A stretch of 64,000 bases of DNA from an uncultured Caulobacteraceae bacterium (GCA_937138625.1 CAKZPF010000004.1:248001-312000); one strand, 5' to 3'. Shown: positions 18,003 through 27,505, numbered from the stretch's first letter. Translations and numbers: made by a program. Notes: generated by a model not told the origin, from the letters alone.

Positions 18003-18491
18003 ATGTCAGAAAGCCTGGACGCCATTGATTTGAAAATCCTGGATTTGATACAGCAGGATGCTGGCATTTCTGTGGCAGAAATCGCCGACAAGGTCGGCTT
18101 GTCCACATCCCCCTGTTGGCGGCGGATCAAGCGTTTGGAAGAAAGCGGCATTATTCTCAGCCGCGTCACGCGTCTAGATCGGCACAAAATGGGCATGGGC
18201 TTTGAGGTCTATGCCACCGTCAAACTCTCCCAACCCAGCAAGGAAAACCTGGAAACTTTCGAAAAAGCGGTGCTGGATTGGCCCGAAATCATTGAATGCG
18301 CCGTGGTCTCGGGCGAGGAAGACTATTTCCTGCGCATCATCACCCGCGATATGCACAGCTTCGATAAATTCGTACGCGAAACGGTTTTGTCGTTGGGTCT
18401 GGTGTCCAATATTCAATCCCGCATCGTGTTCAGCTCGGTCAAGGATACCACCGCTCTGCCCCTACATGTGATTTCAGACCACGAGGACTAA
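18003..18491 (+). CDS. Lrp/AsnC family transcriptional regulator
   Basis: A 162-residue regulator with an N-terminal winged helix-turn-helix (DAIDLKILDLIQQDAGISVA through STSPCWRRIKRLEESGII) and a C-terminal RAM ligand-binding domain (about residues 70-155). Such proteins sense amino acids or related acids as dimers or octamers. It is divergent from the indolepyruvate oxidoreductase gene with a 100-base shared upstream region, so that gene is its likely target. The ATG at 18003 is chosen because AAGGACACACC precedes it; an upstream in-frame extension to 17940 would add non-family residues. Confidence 0.93.
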   Translation: MSESLDAIDLKILDLIQQDAGISVAEIADKVGLSTSPCWRRIKRLEESGIILSRVTRLDRHKMGMGFEVYATVKLSQPSKENLETFEKAVLDWPEIIECAVVSGEEDYFLRIITRDMHSFDKFVRETVLSLGLVSNIQSRIVFSSVKDTTALPLHVISDHED

Positions 18492-18548
18492 GCCTCTCGC
18501 CACCTGCGCGTTTACGCTCTGTTGACCGCAGGCTGCCAAGGTGCGGTC

Positions 18549-19739
18549 ATGGCTAAGATCTTATTGCTCGACCGGTTTTCCAATTATGGGTTTATGAACA
18601 TCCATATCAAAAACGCGCATGCGGCGTTTAAGCGGATGGGGCACGAGGCCAAAATCTTCAATATGTCCGATGACTATTTCGAGACCCTGCCGCAAAAATT
18701 GGCCGAGGGCTGGGATCTGGTGTTTTCCATCAGTTATTTTGGACATGTGCGCGTCAAGGGCCGCACCATCATGGACATGGGCCAGTGCCCCCATGTGGTC
18801 ATGCATCTGGATCACCCCTCGTTTTTTTATGATTGGGTCAACGAAACACCCGAAGGCACAATCGTCACCTGGCTGGACGCCAGCCACATTGATTATGTCG
18901 AACGCGAATGGGGCCCGAACCGCTTTGCGGCCCAGGCCTGCGTGCCGCCGGGCGGCAACATTGACACACCGCCCACGGATGAAACCCTGGAGCAATTTAT
19001 AGAACAACGCGACATCCCCATGCTGTTCACTGGCACCTTCCACGGCCCACCGGAACGGCGCTGGCGCACGGAATTCCCCGCCGAGGGTGTGGCCCTGATG
19101 GATACGGTGGCCGACATCGCCCTGAGCGCCGAGGAACTGCCCATCCACCAAGCCCTCGATATCGGTGCCCAGGCCTTGGGTTGGGATGCGGACCACCCCA
19201 TCGTCAAGGCCGTACATCATTATATCTATTTGTTATCGCTTTATATTCATGATCACCGCCGTTACGAGGCCCTGACGGCCCTCAGCCGCGCTGGCGTTCC
19301 CGTCCACATTTACGGCAAGGGCTTTGAAAGCCACATGCACCGCTTCCCGGGCTTTCAATATGGGGGCGTGGGCAATTTCTATGAAACCCTGGGGCTGATT
19401 CAGCGCAGCCAAATTGTGCTGAACTCCAACACCAATTTTTCCTGGGGCGCGCACGAACGCGTGTTTGCCGCTCAACGCGGCGGAGCCTTGGTGCTGAGCG
19501 ACACCAGCAAATGGTATCGCGAACATCTAAAGGATGGCGAAAACATCCAGCTTTATCAGTGGCTGGCGCTTGATGAGATGCCCAAAATCGCCCACGACCT
19601 GTTGGATGATCCCACGCGCCTGTTCCGCATGGCCCAGGCCGGACGGCGCGAAGCCGACGCCCATCACACCTGGGCTAACCGCCTGCAGGACATTTTGAAA
19701 CTGGCCGGGATCGCAAGCGCAAACGAACAAGCGGCTTAG
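18549..19739 (+). CDS. CgeB-like glycosyltransferase
   Basis: A 396-residue GT-B type protein. The first domain starts MAKILLLDRFSNYGFMNIHI and contains LVFSISYFGHVRVKG and VVMHLDHPSFFYDW. The C-terminal domain has the signature of the CgeB/glycosyltransferase group 1_2 family: VLNSNTNFSWGAHERVFAAQ, RGGALVLSDTSKWY, and an ending HHTWANRLQDILKLA. Members glycosylate spore, envelope or surface proteins; the acceptor here is unknown. The ATG at 18549 has AAGGTG upstream. It follows the Lrp gene on the same strand by 57 bases. Confidence 0.85.
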   Translation: MAKILLLDRFSNYGFMNIHIKNAHAAFKRMGHEAKIFNMSDDYFETLPQKLAEGWDLVFSISYFGHVRVKGRTIMDMGQCPHVVMHLDHPSFFYDWVNETPEGTIVTWLDASHIDYVEREWGPNRFAAQACVPPGGNIDTPPTDETLEQFIEQRDIPMLFTGTFHGPPERRWRTEFPAEGVALMDTVADIALSAEELPIHQALDIGAQALGWDADHPIVKAVHHYIYLLSLYIHDHRRYEALTALSRAGVPVHIYGKGFESHMHRFPGFQYGGVGNFYETLGLIQRSQIVLNSNTNFSWGAHERVFAAQRGGALVLSDTSKWYREHLKDGENIQLYQWLALDEMPKIAHDLLDDPTRLFRMAQAGRREADAHHTWANRLQDILKLAGIASANEQAA

Positions 19740-19807
19740 CGCGCTCTTGCTGACGGGGCCCTCGCTAGTTTTCCTATGGCAAAAGGGCATAGCCCTCGAG
19801 GTCAGAC

Positions 19808-20995
19808 CTACAGCACCTCTAGCGCCACGGCGGTGGCTTCCCCACCCCCGATGCACAGGCTGGCCACGCCACGTTTCAGGCCGTTGGCCTTCAGGGCATG
19901 GATCAAGGTGGTCATGATGCGCGCGCCCGAGGCCCCAATGGGATGCCCCAAGGCACAAGCGCCCCCGTGGATGTTCAGTTTGTCGTGGGGAATGTCGAGC
20001 TCTTTCATGGCGGCCATGGCCACCACGGCAAAGGCTTCGTTGACCTCCCACAGATCCACGTCCCCAACCGACCAACCGGCCTGATCCAACACCCGCTTCA
20101 TGGCCGGCACTGGCGCCGTGGTGAACAGCCCGGGCTTTTGCGCATAGGCGCCATGGGCCACAATCCGCGCCTGGGCGTTCAGGCCCATTTTTTCAGCGGT
20201 GCTGTGACGGGCCATGACAAAGGCCGAAGCCCCATCGGAAATGGAACTGGCGTTTGCCGCCGTGATGGTGCCATCCTTGGCAAAGGCGGGGCGCAGGTGG
20301 GGGATTTTGTCAGGCCGACCCTTTTGCGGTTGTTCATCGGTATCCACCACAATGGTTTCCTTGCGGCCCACCACCTCGACGGAGGTGATTTCCGCTTTGA
20401 AGTCCCCGTTTTCGATCGCTTTTTGGGCACGGGTCAGGCTTTCGATGGCAAAGGCGTCCTGGTCTTCGCGGCTGAAGCCATAGGCTTTGGCGGTATCTTC
20501 GGCAAACGCCCCCATCAGTTTACCGGGGCTGTAGGCATCCTCCAGCCCATCCATATACATATGATCCACGGTGATGCCGTGGCCAATGCGTTGACCGTTG
20601 CGGGCGGTGGGCAACAAATAGGGCGCACCCGTCATGCTTTCCATGCCGCCAGCCACGATCACCTCGGCCGAACCCGCTTTCAGGGTGTCATGGGCCAAAA
20701 TGGCCGCTTGCATGCCCGAGCCACACATTTTGTTGACCGTTGTAGCCTCGGTGGAAAGCGCAAGGCCCGCGTTCAAAGCCGCCTGGCGCGCAGGGGCCTG
20801 CCCCAGACCCGCCGGCAAAACACAGCCCATGAAAATGCGCTCGATTTGGTCAGGCTTGGCACCCGAACGCTCCACGGCGGCCTTCACGGCTTCGGTGCCC
20901 AAGGTGGTGGATTTCACCCCGGTGAACACCCCTTGAAAACCGCCCATGGGGGTACGGCTGGCTCCGCAAATGACAATATCGTCGCCTGACGTCAT
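19808..20995 (-). CDS. thiolase, acetyl-CoA C-acetyltransferase
   Basis: A 395-residue degradative/biosynthetic thiolase condensing two acetyl-CoA to acetoacetyl-CoA or cleaving it. The nucleophile is the Cys in VNKMCGSGMQAAILAHDTLK (near residue 89), the His lies in NIHGGACALGHPIGASGARI, and the second Cys is in GVASLCIGGGEATAVALEVL at the C-terminus. It could equally be called AtoB or PhaA; no phaB or phaC is nearby to decide. A clear AAGGAGA ribosome-binding site precedes the ATG. It starts 28 bases after mnmA on the same strand, so it may be co-transcribed with it. Confidence 0.94.
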   Translation of the reverse strand: MTSGDDIVICGASRTPMGGFQGVFTGVKSTTLGTEAVKAAVERSGAKPDQIERIFMGCVLPAGLGQAPARQAALNAGLALSTEATTVNKMCGSGMQAAILAHDTLKAGSAEVIVAGGMESMTGAPYLLPTARNGQRIGHGITVDHMYMDGLEDAYSPGKLMGAFAEDTAKAYGFSREDQDAFAIESLTRAQKAIENGDFKAEITSVEVVGRKETIVVDTDEQPQKGRPDKIPHLRPAFAKDGTITAANASSISDGASAFVMARHSTAEKMGLNAQARIVAHGAYAQKPGLFTTAPVPAMKRVLDQAGWSVGDVDLWEVNEAFAVVAMAAMKELDIPHDKLNIHGGACALGHPIGASGARIMTTLIHALKANGLKRGVASLCIGGGEATAVALEVL

Positions 20996-21023
20996 AACGC
21001 AATCTCCTTGGAAAACCTGTAGA

Positions 21024-22205
21024 TTAGCTCAGCAGAGCTTGGGTATCGGCAATAAACCCGCCGCCCAGCACCCGTGATTCGATTTCGGTATCATAGAGCA
21101 CGCAGGCCTGGCCGGGGGCAACCCCCTCCTCGGCGTCCGCGAAAACCACATGGGCGGCACCATCGCGCCATTCCAGGTGCGCGGGCTTGGGCTCGCGCGT
21201 TGAACGCACACGCGCCAGCACGGGCTTTTTGACCTCGGCGGCGGCTTGCAGGCTGTCCTCGTCGCCCAGCCAATTGCTTTCTTTCAGGCTCAGCGATTTG
21301 GTTAACAGGGCCTCGCGCGGGCCCACGGTCACCGTGTGGCTGTCCGCATCGATATCAATCACGAACACGGGCTCGCCCAAGGCGATGTTCAGCCCCCGGC
21401 GCTGGCCGATGGTAAAATTGCCGATGCCTTCATGGGTGCCCAACTCACGGCCATCCAGATGCTTGATGGGCCCTTTGGTGCCACGCACGCCCAATTTGTT
21501 GATCAGATTGGTATAATTGCCATCGGGCACAAAGCAAATGTCTTGGCTGTCGGGTTTGTCTGCGACCTCAAGGCCCAATTCGTGGGCCAAGGTGCGCACC
21601 ACAGTTTTTGGCATACCGCCCAGGGGAAAGCGCACCTCATCCAGTTGTTGGGGCGTGGTGGCGAACAAGAAGTAACTTTGATCCCGCGTGTCATCAACGG
21701 CGCGGTGCAATTCGGCGCGCTTGGCCCCTTGTTCGCGGCGCACATAATGACCCGTGGCCAAGGCCGCCGCCCCCAGCTCCTTAGCCAATTGGTTCAGGTC
21801 ACGGAACTTAACGGTCTGATTGCAGCGAATACAGGGAATGGGGGTTTCGCCAGCGGTGTAGGTCTTCACAAAATCCTGGATGACGTCATCGTGGAATTTG
21901 CTTTCAAAATCCAACACATAATGCGGAATGCCCAGTTTGTCGGCGGCCTGACGGGCATCGTAGATATCTTGGCCCGCACAACAGGCGCCTTTCTTTTTGG
22001 CGGCCCCACCATGATCATATAATTGCATGGTGACGCCCACGACATCAAAACCCGCCAATTTCAGCAGACCCGCCGTCACCGAGCTGTCCACACCCCCCGA
22101 CATGGCCGCCATCACCCGCGTGCCCGGCATTAGGCCCACGCAGGCGTGATGAACGGCCTCGAGGGCCATGGTCATCTCAGCCGAGCGTATGTTCGTCATA
22201 TCCAT
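21024..22205 (-). CDS. mnmA: tRNA-specific 2-thiouridylase
   Basis: MnmA thiolates U34 of tRNA-Lys, -Glu and -Gln. The 393-residue protein has the PP-loop [20 protein letters not shown], the first catalytic Cys in [33 protein letters not shown], and the persulfide-forming Cys in [13 protein letters not shown]. The C-terminal segment carries [20 protein letters not shown]. Several in-frame ATGs lie near the 5' end (22205, 22199), so the exact start is uncertain. It is the upstream member of a pair with the thiolase. Confidence 0.95.
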   Translation of the reverse strand: MDMTNIRSAEMTMALEAVHHACVGLMPGTRVMAAMSGGVDSSVTAGLLKLAGFDVVGVTMQLYDHGGAAKKKGACCAGQDIYDARQAADKLGIPHYVLDFESKFHDDVIQDFVKTYTAGETPIPCIRCNQTVKFRDLNQLAKELGAAALATGHYVRREQGAKRAELHRAVDDTRDQSYFLFATTPQQLDEVRFPLGGMPKTVVRTLAHELGLEVADKPDSQDICFVPDGNYTNLINKLGVRGTKGPIKHLDGRELGTHEGIGNFTIGQRRGLNIALGEPVFVIDIDADSHTVTVGPREALLTKSLSLKESNWLGDEDSLQAAAEVKKPVLARVRSTREPKPAHLEWRDGAAHVVFADAEEGVAPGQACVLYDTEIESRVLGGGFIADTQALLS

Positions 22206-22279
22206 GGGGCTGGATATACAGAAATGCTAGGAAAAAGTCGAGATGTTCTGACGCCCCCGCGCGCCAGATCACAACACTG

Positions 22280-23203
22280 TTACAGGTAGTCCAGCAAACT
22301 GGTGCGCTGCAGCATGGAAAAGGCCTGGGCCGACGCCTGCATAGTGGTTTGGGCCAACTGCAAATTGGTGGCCGCCTCGGCCATATCGGCGTCCGTCATT
22401 TTGCCGATCAGCTCGTTCAAAGTGATCAGGCGATCTTCTTGGCGATTGATGGCGTTTTCCACCCGGTTTTGCACCGCCCCGTTTTTGGCCTCGACCGTGG
22501 TCAGGCCCGAGATAATGTCCGGCAAGTTTTGCAACTGGGTGCGCAGCTCGTTCATGTGGGCTTCGGTCAGATCACCGGTCAGATCCCCATTGGCCGTGGC
22601 ATAATCTTTCAGCGTTTTAAATGCGCTATAAAGATCCGAGGCAATGTCTTCTTTGGCGCGCAGACCATAGGACACCGTCACCCCGTCATCGATACGGGTG
22701 GCTTGGACCAGATTGTCGTTGACAAAGGCATCATCCGATGCGGTCAAGGCCGATAATTCTTCAAGGTTCTGTACAGATACCGGTGGTGTGTCTGTGCGCC
22801 CGCCCCCGAACAGATACTTACCGCCAAAATTGGTGTTCAAGACCGATGTGGCGCGCTGAAACGCGGATTCGGCTTGCTCCATCATGGCCGTGCCCTTGCC
22901 GCTTGCGACCGCTTCCATCATGGCTTGGCGCAGGTCTTGGGCCACCTGGGTGATCTCTTTCAAAGCCAGAGCCTGGGCATCCAGTTCAGATTTCAGTTTG
23001 GTGGCGGTGTTGGCATAGCTTTGGTAACGGTCACGGGTGGCCATGGTGGCCACCGCCACGTGCGCATCCCGGCCATGATCACCAAGGTTGGTGGCCTTCT
23101 TGCCCGATGACACCTGCATCTGGGCTTCGTTGAATTTCATTTGCGCATTCATAATCTGAAACATCAGATTCTGATTGGCATTAAATGATGAGATGCGTGT
23201 CAT
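22280..23203 (-). CDS. flgL: flagellar hook-filament junction protein FlgL (HAP3)
   Basis: The 307-residue protein joins hook to filament together with FlgK. It has the flagellin-like N-terminus MTRISSFNANQNLMFQIMNA with QMQVSSGKKATNLGD, a central FGGKYLFGGGRTDTPPV motif, and the C-terminal flagellin-like helix ATNLQLAQTTMQASAQAFSM ending LLDYL. It lies 34 bases after flgK and is probably expressed from the sigma-54 promoter at about 25.5 kb. Confidence 0.95.
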   Translation of the reverse strand: MTRISSFNANQNLMFQIMNAQMKFNEAQMQVSSGKKATNLGDHGRDAHVAVATMATRDRYQSYANTATKLKSELDAQALALKEITQVAQDLRQAMMEAVASGKGTAMMEQAESAFQRATSVLNTNFGGKYLFGGGRTDTPPVSVQNLEELSALTASDDAFVNDNLVQATRIDDGVTVSYGLRAKEDIASDLYSAFKTLKDYATANGDLTGDLTEAHMNELRTQLQNLPDIISGLTTVEAKNGAVQNRVENAINRQEDRLITLNELIGKMTDADMAEAATNLQLAQTTMQASAQAFSMLQRTSLLDYL

Positions 23204-23237
23204 AGCCTATTCTCTTTCCATAGCTTTCCCAGGTCCA

Positions 23238-25355
23238 CTACACAGATCGGATTAAGGTATCGTACATTTCACGAGCCGCTTGAATGACCCGGGCATTGGC
23301 CGAAAAGGCCTGCTGGTAAATGGTCATTTTGATCAGCTCTTCATCCATATTGACACCTTCGACCGCACTGCGGCGGGTGGCCACTTCGGTTTTCACGGCT
23401 TGGGCGGTGTCGCGGGTTTGGCCCTCGGCGGCGGCGCGACGGCCCAACTCACCGGCAAATGATGAGGCCCGTTCCGCCAAAGTGATGGTCTGGATGTTGC
23501 GCGCATTCAGAGCGTTTTGCAGCTCCAAGGCCCCACGCCCATCCCCAGGCGAAAGGATGCGGCCATTGGTTGTGGTGGTGCTGGTGATGTTGACCTTGGC
23601 AAGCGACAGCAAATTGGCATCCAGCGAAATGTCATCACGCAGGCTCAGGGCCCCGGCCCGCATGGCCTTGGGCGCGTCACCTATGCCGAACATTTGCGTG
23701 AAGGACAGCCCCGTACCCCCCCGGTCGGTTTCATCATATTGCACACCAAGGCGCGCATTGGGATAGGCCGCCGTGTTGGTCATAACCATTTGCCCATCGC
23801 TGTCGAGCGAGAAGGTCATAAAGGCCCCAAGCCCCGTGGTGACGTCATTGAGGTCAGACAAGATATCATTGATGGTGGTGCCGCTGACCGTATAGGTGAC
23901 ATCCCGCAGCAAACCGCTGCGTTCGTCATACACACTGAAGGCTATTTCATCACCAGCCGTCATGTTGTGATTTTCTGTGCCCGCCAAACCGGTCTCAAAA
24001 AACGTTGGCCGGTTCGATTGGATCAACTCATTCAGGCCAAAAAAGTGGGCGAACCCGCGCCCGGCTCGGTCGGCTGGGTCTGTGGCGTCTTGCATAAAGA
24101 CCGGACCACTGGTGCTGGCGGTGGCGGAAACGGTCAACTGACCACCAGAAAAGCTGGCGCTGCCGAAAGTGCCCAGCGCGGTGTTCAAGGCACTGACAAA
24201 ATCCGCAACGGTTGCGGACGTACCGAAACTGGTGGTGGTGGTGCTGTCCACAGTGACCGTACCGGCGTCAAAGTCGATATCCACACGGCGAGCCATCAGC
24301 CCGTCAGCATCGGAAATCGCCACCGTGGCATCGCCGGTAAAATTCAACAGGTCCGTGCCAACCAGTCCGGTATTCCGACCCGTCAGGGCTTGGGCCGGGG
24401 GCACAGCCGCGTTGTCCGCGTGTACAGCATTGATTTGATCAGCCAGCTGCGCGGCCAAATCCCCCATATCGCTGGCCAGTTCCGGCAAGTGGGCATCCCG
24501 CAAGTCCAACAGAGCGCGCAATTCGCCGTGCTGAATGTGACCGGCAAAATCAGCCGCCGCCCCATCCGAACCCCGTGTGATGGTGATGCTGTCAAACGAG
24601 GAGGCCGCCGTGACACGCCCCCGAGCGGTATAGGATAAGGTCGCCGCACTTTCGTTGGCCAGCAGCACCCCGTCGGTGGTGCGCACAATCACGCCAGAGT
24701 TTTCTGTATGTTCAACGCGAATATCAATGTATTGCGCCAATTCATCGAGCACCTGATCCAGCTGCCCCTCAGATCCAGACGAGTCCGCCCCGGCCACACT
24801 GGTGCGCAGGATTTCACCATTGAGGTTGGCGGTCTCTGTCAGCAGCTCGTTCACCCTGGCAACGGCGGTCACCAGTTGCTTGTCTGCATCCCCGCGCAGG
24901 GTTTGAATTTCTTCCGATAGCCTTGCAAACTCCACCAGCAGATCCTCGACATCACCCACAATCGAGCGCCGCATGGTGATCGAGGCAGCCTCGGTGGTGG
25001 CCGTACCAAAGGCCGAAAACACCGAGTTGATACGCCCGAACAGCGATGAGGGCTCGGAAGGGTCACCAAACCCCGCTTGCAAACGGTCAAGGGATTTGGC
25101 CACAATATCAGCAGCCTCGAATTTCGAAGCGGCGGTCAAGCTCGCCGCTTGCAAATACTGGTCGGCAGCACGGTGAATACGCGCCACACTGACGCCGGCG
25201 CTGCGCCCACCAATGGAGGTGTTTTGCAGCTCGACTTCTTTACGCACATATCCAGGCGTGTTCACATTCGAGATGTTGTCCGAGACATTGCGCAGAACCA
25301 CCTGGTTGGTGATCAATCCTGACAGACCGTTATTCAGAACCCCGGTAATGGACAT
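23238..25355 (-). CDS. flgK: flagellar hook-associated protein FlgK (HAP1)
   Basis: This 705-residue protein forms the first hook-filament junction ring. The N-terminus MSITGVLNNGLSGLITNQVV, followed by NVSDNISNVNTPGYVRKEVE, is the rod/hook/filament family signature. The C-terminus has VATRRSAVEGVNMDEELIKM and ends AREMYDTLIRSV. The middle is Thr/Ser/Asp-rich, as in most FlgK proteins. It starts the leftward flgK-flgL operon, and its upstream region carries a consensus sigma-54 promoter 164 bases away. Confidence 0.96.
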   Translation of the reverse strand: MSITGVLNNGLSGLITNQVVLRNVSDNISNVNTPGYVRKEVELQNTSIGGRSAGVSVARIHRAADQYLQAASLTAASKFEAADIVAKSLDRLQAGFGDPSEPSSLFGRINSVFSAFGTATTEAASITMRRSIVGDVEDLLVEFARLSEEIQTLRGDADKQLVTAVARVNELLTETANLNGEILRTSVAGADSSGSEGQLDQVLDELAQYIDIRVEHTENSGVIVRTTDGVLLANESAATLSYTARGRVTAASSFDSITITRGSDGAAADFAGHIQHGELRALLDLRDAHLPELASDMGDLAAQLADQINAVHADNAAVPPAQALTGRNTGLVGTDLLNFTGDATVAISDADGLMARRVDIDFDAGTVTVDSTTTTSFGTSATVADFVSALNTALGTFGSASFSGGQLTVSATASTSGPVFMQDATDPADRAGRGFAHFFGLNELIQSNRPTFFETGLAGTENHNMTAGDEIAFSVYDERSGLLRDVTYTVSGTTINDILSDLNDVTTGLGAFMTFSLDSDGQMVMTNTAAYPNARLGVQYDETDRGGTGLSFTQMFGIGDAPKAMRAGALSLRDDISLDANLLSLAKVNITSTTTTNGRILSPGDGRGALELQNALNARNIQTITLAERASSFAGELGRRAAAEGQTRDTAQAVKTEVATRRSAVEGVNMDEELIKMTIYQQAFSANARVIQAAREMYDTLIRSV

Positions 25356-25518
25356 CAGCGCACCTCGTGTTCAATGGCAGGCTTAGGTGGGCAAAGGCGA
25401 TCTGCTGGATCGGCAGCTGTTGCCGAGCATAGCCTTAATTTTGTATGACCTAATATATACAAGCCATTGTTTTTCATGTTCTTACCTTCATATCGCGATC
25501 AATCGCCCCTATAAGGTC

Positions 25519-25533
25519 GCAAGAAGAGTGCCA
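25519..25533 (-). promoter_or_regulatory. sigma-54 promoter for flgK-flgL
   Basis: On the minus strand the sequence reads TGGCAC-TCTTC-TTGC, an exact match to the -24/-12 consensus with the required GG-to-GC spacing. It lies 164 bases before the flgK start. The sigma-54 activator gene flbD is 9 kb away in the same cluster. Confidence 0.85.
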
Positions 25534-25864
25534 AAGGAATGAGAGCGCAAGTCTAAGCTGAATTCAGCAGGCAAACTGGAAAACGGTCTGTACCCAGTTT
25601 TGGCGCACGATACATATAATGGGCTGCACTCTACTCGCATTGGTCACCGGGCTTGGGTTGATGATGGCATCCGTGCGGGTAAAGGCGCGTGGTCGTTTGC
25701 GTCAGTCATGTGTGATGAGGGGCAACCGCACCTTCTTATCGGCAAAAAGGCTAGGCAAAAAGCGCGGGGACCTGGGCGAATTTGCCGACACCGAGCTGAA
25801 AAATGGTTAATCAGCGTACCCATATTTTATCTATATTTCTGCGCTTTAGGTGGTTAATTCAAAC

Positions 25865-25879
25865 TGGCACCTCTTTTGC
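25865..25879 (+). promoter_or_regulatory. sigma-54 promoter for fliK-flgD(-flgE)
   Basis: The sequence reads TGGCAC-CTCTT-TTGC with correct -24/-12 spacing. Transcription would begin about a dozen bases downstream, which places any fliK start before about 25890 outside the message and supports the GTG at 25937. Confidence 0.85.
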
Positions 25880-25936
25880 CATATCCATGCCAAGCCCACC
25901 GGGTATGGGGCAGACAAAAACGATAACGAGGACGCC

Positions 25937-27493
25937 GTGAACACATCATTGACAGACATCTTGGCCCCCAAAGCCAACCTGTCGGCCGAGCCGAGCCGCA
26001 CCAAATCTGTATCTTCGGATTTGCGCGCTGGCCAAGAATTTCATCATGATACGTTCCAAGATCATTTGCGCGCAGAGCATACCACCAAACCAGATCCCCG
26101 CCCGCATGACGACCACTATGATGATCACCATCGTGACGCCGCGTCGCATGATCATGATGAACCTCATGAGGATGAGGACGATCGAGATAAAGCGCGCGAT
26201 GGCGACGCCAAGGCCACACACACACCCTCAGAGACAACCGCGACTGGAAAAGGCCTGAACACGGCCTCGACGCCCGAGAGCAAATTGACAGGTGAGCCCT
26301 CCTTGGCTCCCATTGGACCACAGGCGGACACCACCGTCTCAACCCAAGCTCAACACGCAAACTCAGATGTTGCCCCAGGTCAGGCCAGCGCCCCTTCAGA
26401 CAAGAGTTCAAATGTGACCTCGGGTGCTGAGGCGGGCTCAAAAGCTTTGGGCGCGGGGGCTTCAGAAACACCAAAGACGTCTGCGCCAGAGGCCAAGACG
26501 GATGTCACCCAACTTGCGAATATGGTGGGGTCTTCATCACCTGAGGGTATAGGTGCAGTGACCAGCACAGCCCCAGGTGATGAAGCCTTGGCACAAGGTC
26601 AAATGGCAGGGGTCTTGGGCACGGGCACCGCAGCCGAAGGCGACGGGTTGATCGCCTCGAAATTGGCCAATCATGCAGCAAGCCTGAACGCCAAGGCCGC
26701 CGCGCAAGCCGCCCAAGGGGCATCTGCATCTGGGCAAAACGGGGGCCCGGCACAACCCCAAACGGGCGCGGAGACCACATCCACCACCAATGCCCAATCC
26801 GATGGCAACAGCGGCCAAAGTTCCAGCCAAGGCTCTGGTCAAGGTTCTGGTCAAAATCTGTTCGGGAGCTCTGCCCCTCAATCCACGGCCACACCTTCTG
26901 GACAGACCACACAGCTTCCCGATCCCAACAAGCCACAAGATGCCAACCAAAATGGCAAACCGGGACTGGAGATGGGCGCAACCGCCCATGGGGCCAAATC
27001 GGCCGAGGCCCAAGCCCGCGCCCAAGCCGCACGCCATGATCATCATGCGCGTCTGCGGGCCGAGACCTTAACGCAACTGGCGGTAAAAATTGCCAAGCGC
27101 TTTGAAGGCCAAAACACCACTTTCAACATTCGCCTTGACCCTGCCGAGCTTGGACGTGTGAACGTGCAACTGCGGGTGAACTCGGCCAAAAAAGTCGAAC
27201 TGAAAATGATGGCGGAAAAGCCAGAAACCCTGAGCGCTTTGAACGCCCGCGCCCAAGAACTTGAGGCAACGCTTAAGGAAATGGGCTTTGACTTTGAAGA
27301 CGGCGGGCTAACGTTCGAAGCCCCCAATCCAGAAACACAACGTGAATTCGCGCGCGAGCGCTTTAAGTCTATGAACATTTCCGTGCCCGTCCAGGAGCTT
27401 AATATGAATATATTAGAACCTGAGCAAACCGGGCTGATGCGCGTTTATGGCTTTGAGCTGACGGCGCGCCCCCCCAAAGAATTAAGAATATAA
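25937..27493 (+). CDS. fliK: flagellar hook-length control protein
   Basis: A 518-residue secreted ruler protein that sets hook length and switches export specificity at FlhB. The start is the GTG at 25937, with CGAGGA upstream and just after the sigma-54 promoter; an in-frame extension to 25850 would precede the transcript. Residues 57-82 form a His/Asp/Glu-rich patch. The middle is a long Ala/Gly/Ser/Gln-rich, probably unfolded rod (for example SSQGSGQGSGQ). The C-terminal Flg_hook domain is clear: TFNIRLDPAELGRVNVQLRV, then ELEATLKEMGFDFEDGGLTF. flgD follows after 12 bases. Confidence 0.9.
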   Translation: MNTSLTDILAPKANLSAEPSRTKSVSSDLRAGQEFHHDTFQDHLRAEHTTKPDPRPHDDHYDDHHRDAASHDHDEPHEDEDDRDKARDGDAKATHTPSETTATGKGLNTASTPESKLTGEPSLAPIGPQADTTVSTQAQHANSDVAPGQASAPSDKSSNVTSGAEAGSKALGAGASETPKTSAPEAKTDVTQLANMVGSSSPEGIGAVTSTAPGDEALAQGQMAGVLGTGTAAEGDGLIASKLANHAASLNAKAAAQAAQGASASGQNGGPAQPQTGAETTSTTNAQSDGNSGQSSSQGSGQGSGQNLFGSSAPQSTATPSGQTTQLPDPNKPQDANQNGKPGLEMGATAHGAKSAEAQARAQAARHDHHARLRAETLTQLAVKIAKRFEGQNTTFNIRLDPAELGRVNVQLRVNSAKKVELKMMAEKPETLSALNARAQELEATLKEMGFDFEDGGLTFEAPNPETQREFARERFKSMNISVPVQELNMNILEPEQTGLMRVYGFELTARPPKELRI

Positions 27494-27505
27494 GGGTCAC
27501 CTGAT

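Larger units (their letters stand above)
25356..25936. other. 581-base divergent regulatory region between flgK and fliK
   Basis: This is the only long stretch without a convincing gene. It holds two outward-facing sigma-54 promoter matches and, between them, an inverted repeat AAACTGG/CCAGTTT (25574-25580 and 25595-25601) of unknown role. The roughly 330 bases between the promoters are where FlbD or IHF sites would be expected. A weak 63-codon frame at 25619-25810 has no ribosome-binding site and I do not call it. Confidence 0.7.

Noticed and set aside
19898-20989. Long plus-strand open frame opposite the thiolase gene
   Set aside because: Antisense shadow; the thiolase frame carries all catalytic motifs.
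23517-24638. Long plus-strand open frame opposite flgK
   Set aside because: Antisense shadow of a certain gene; no ribosome-binding site or domain.
25619-25810. 63-codon frame in the flgK-fliK intergenic region with a hydrophobic start
   Set aside because: No ribosome-binding site, highly basic random-looking remainder, and it lies in a control region; not enough to call a gene.
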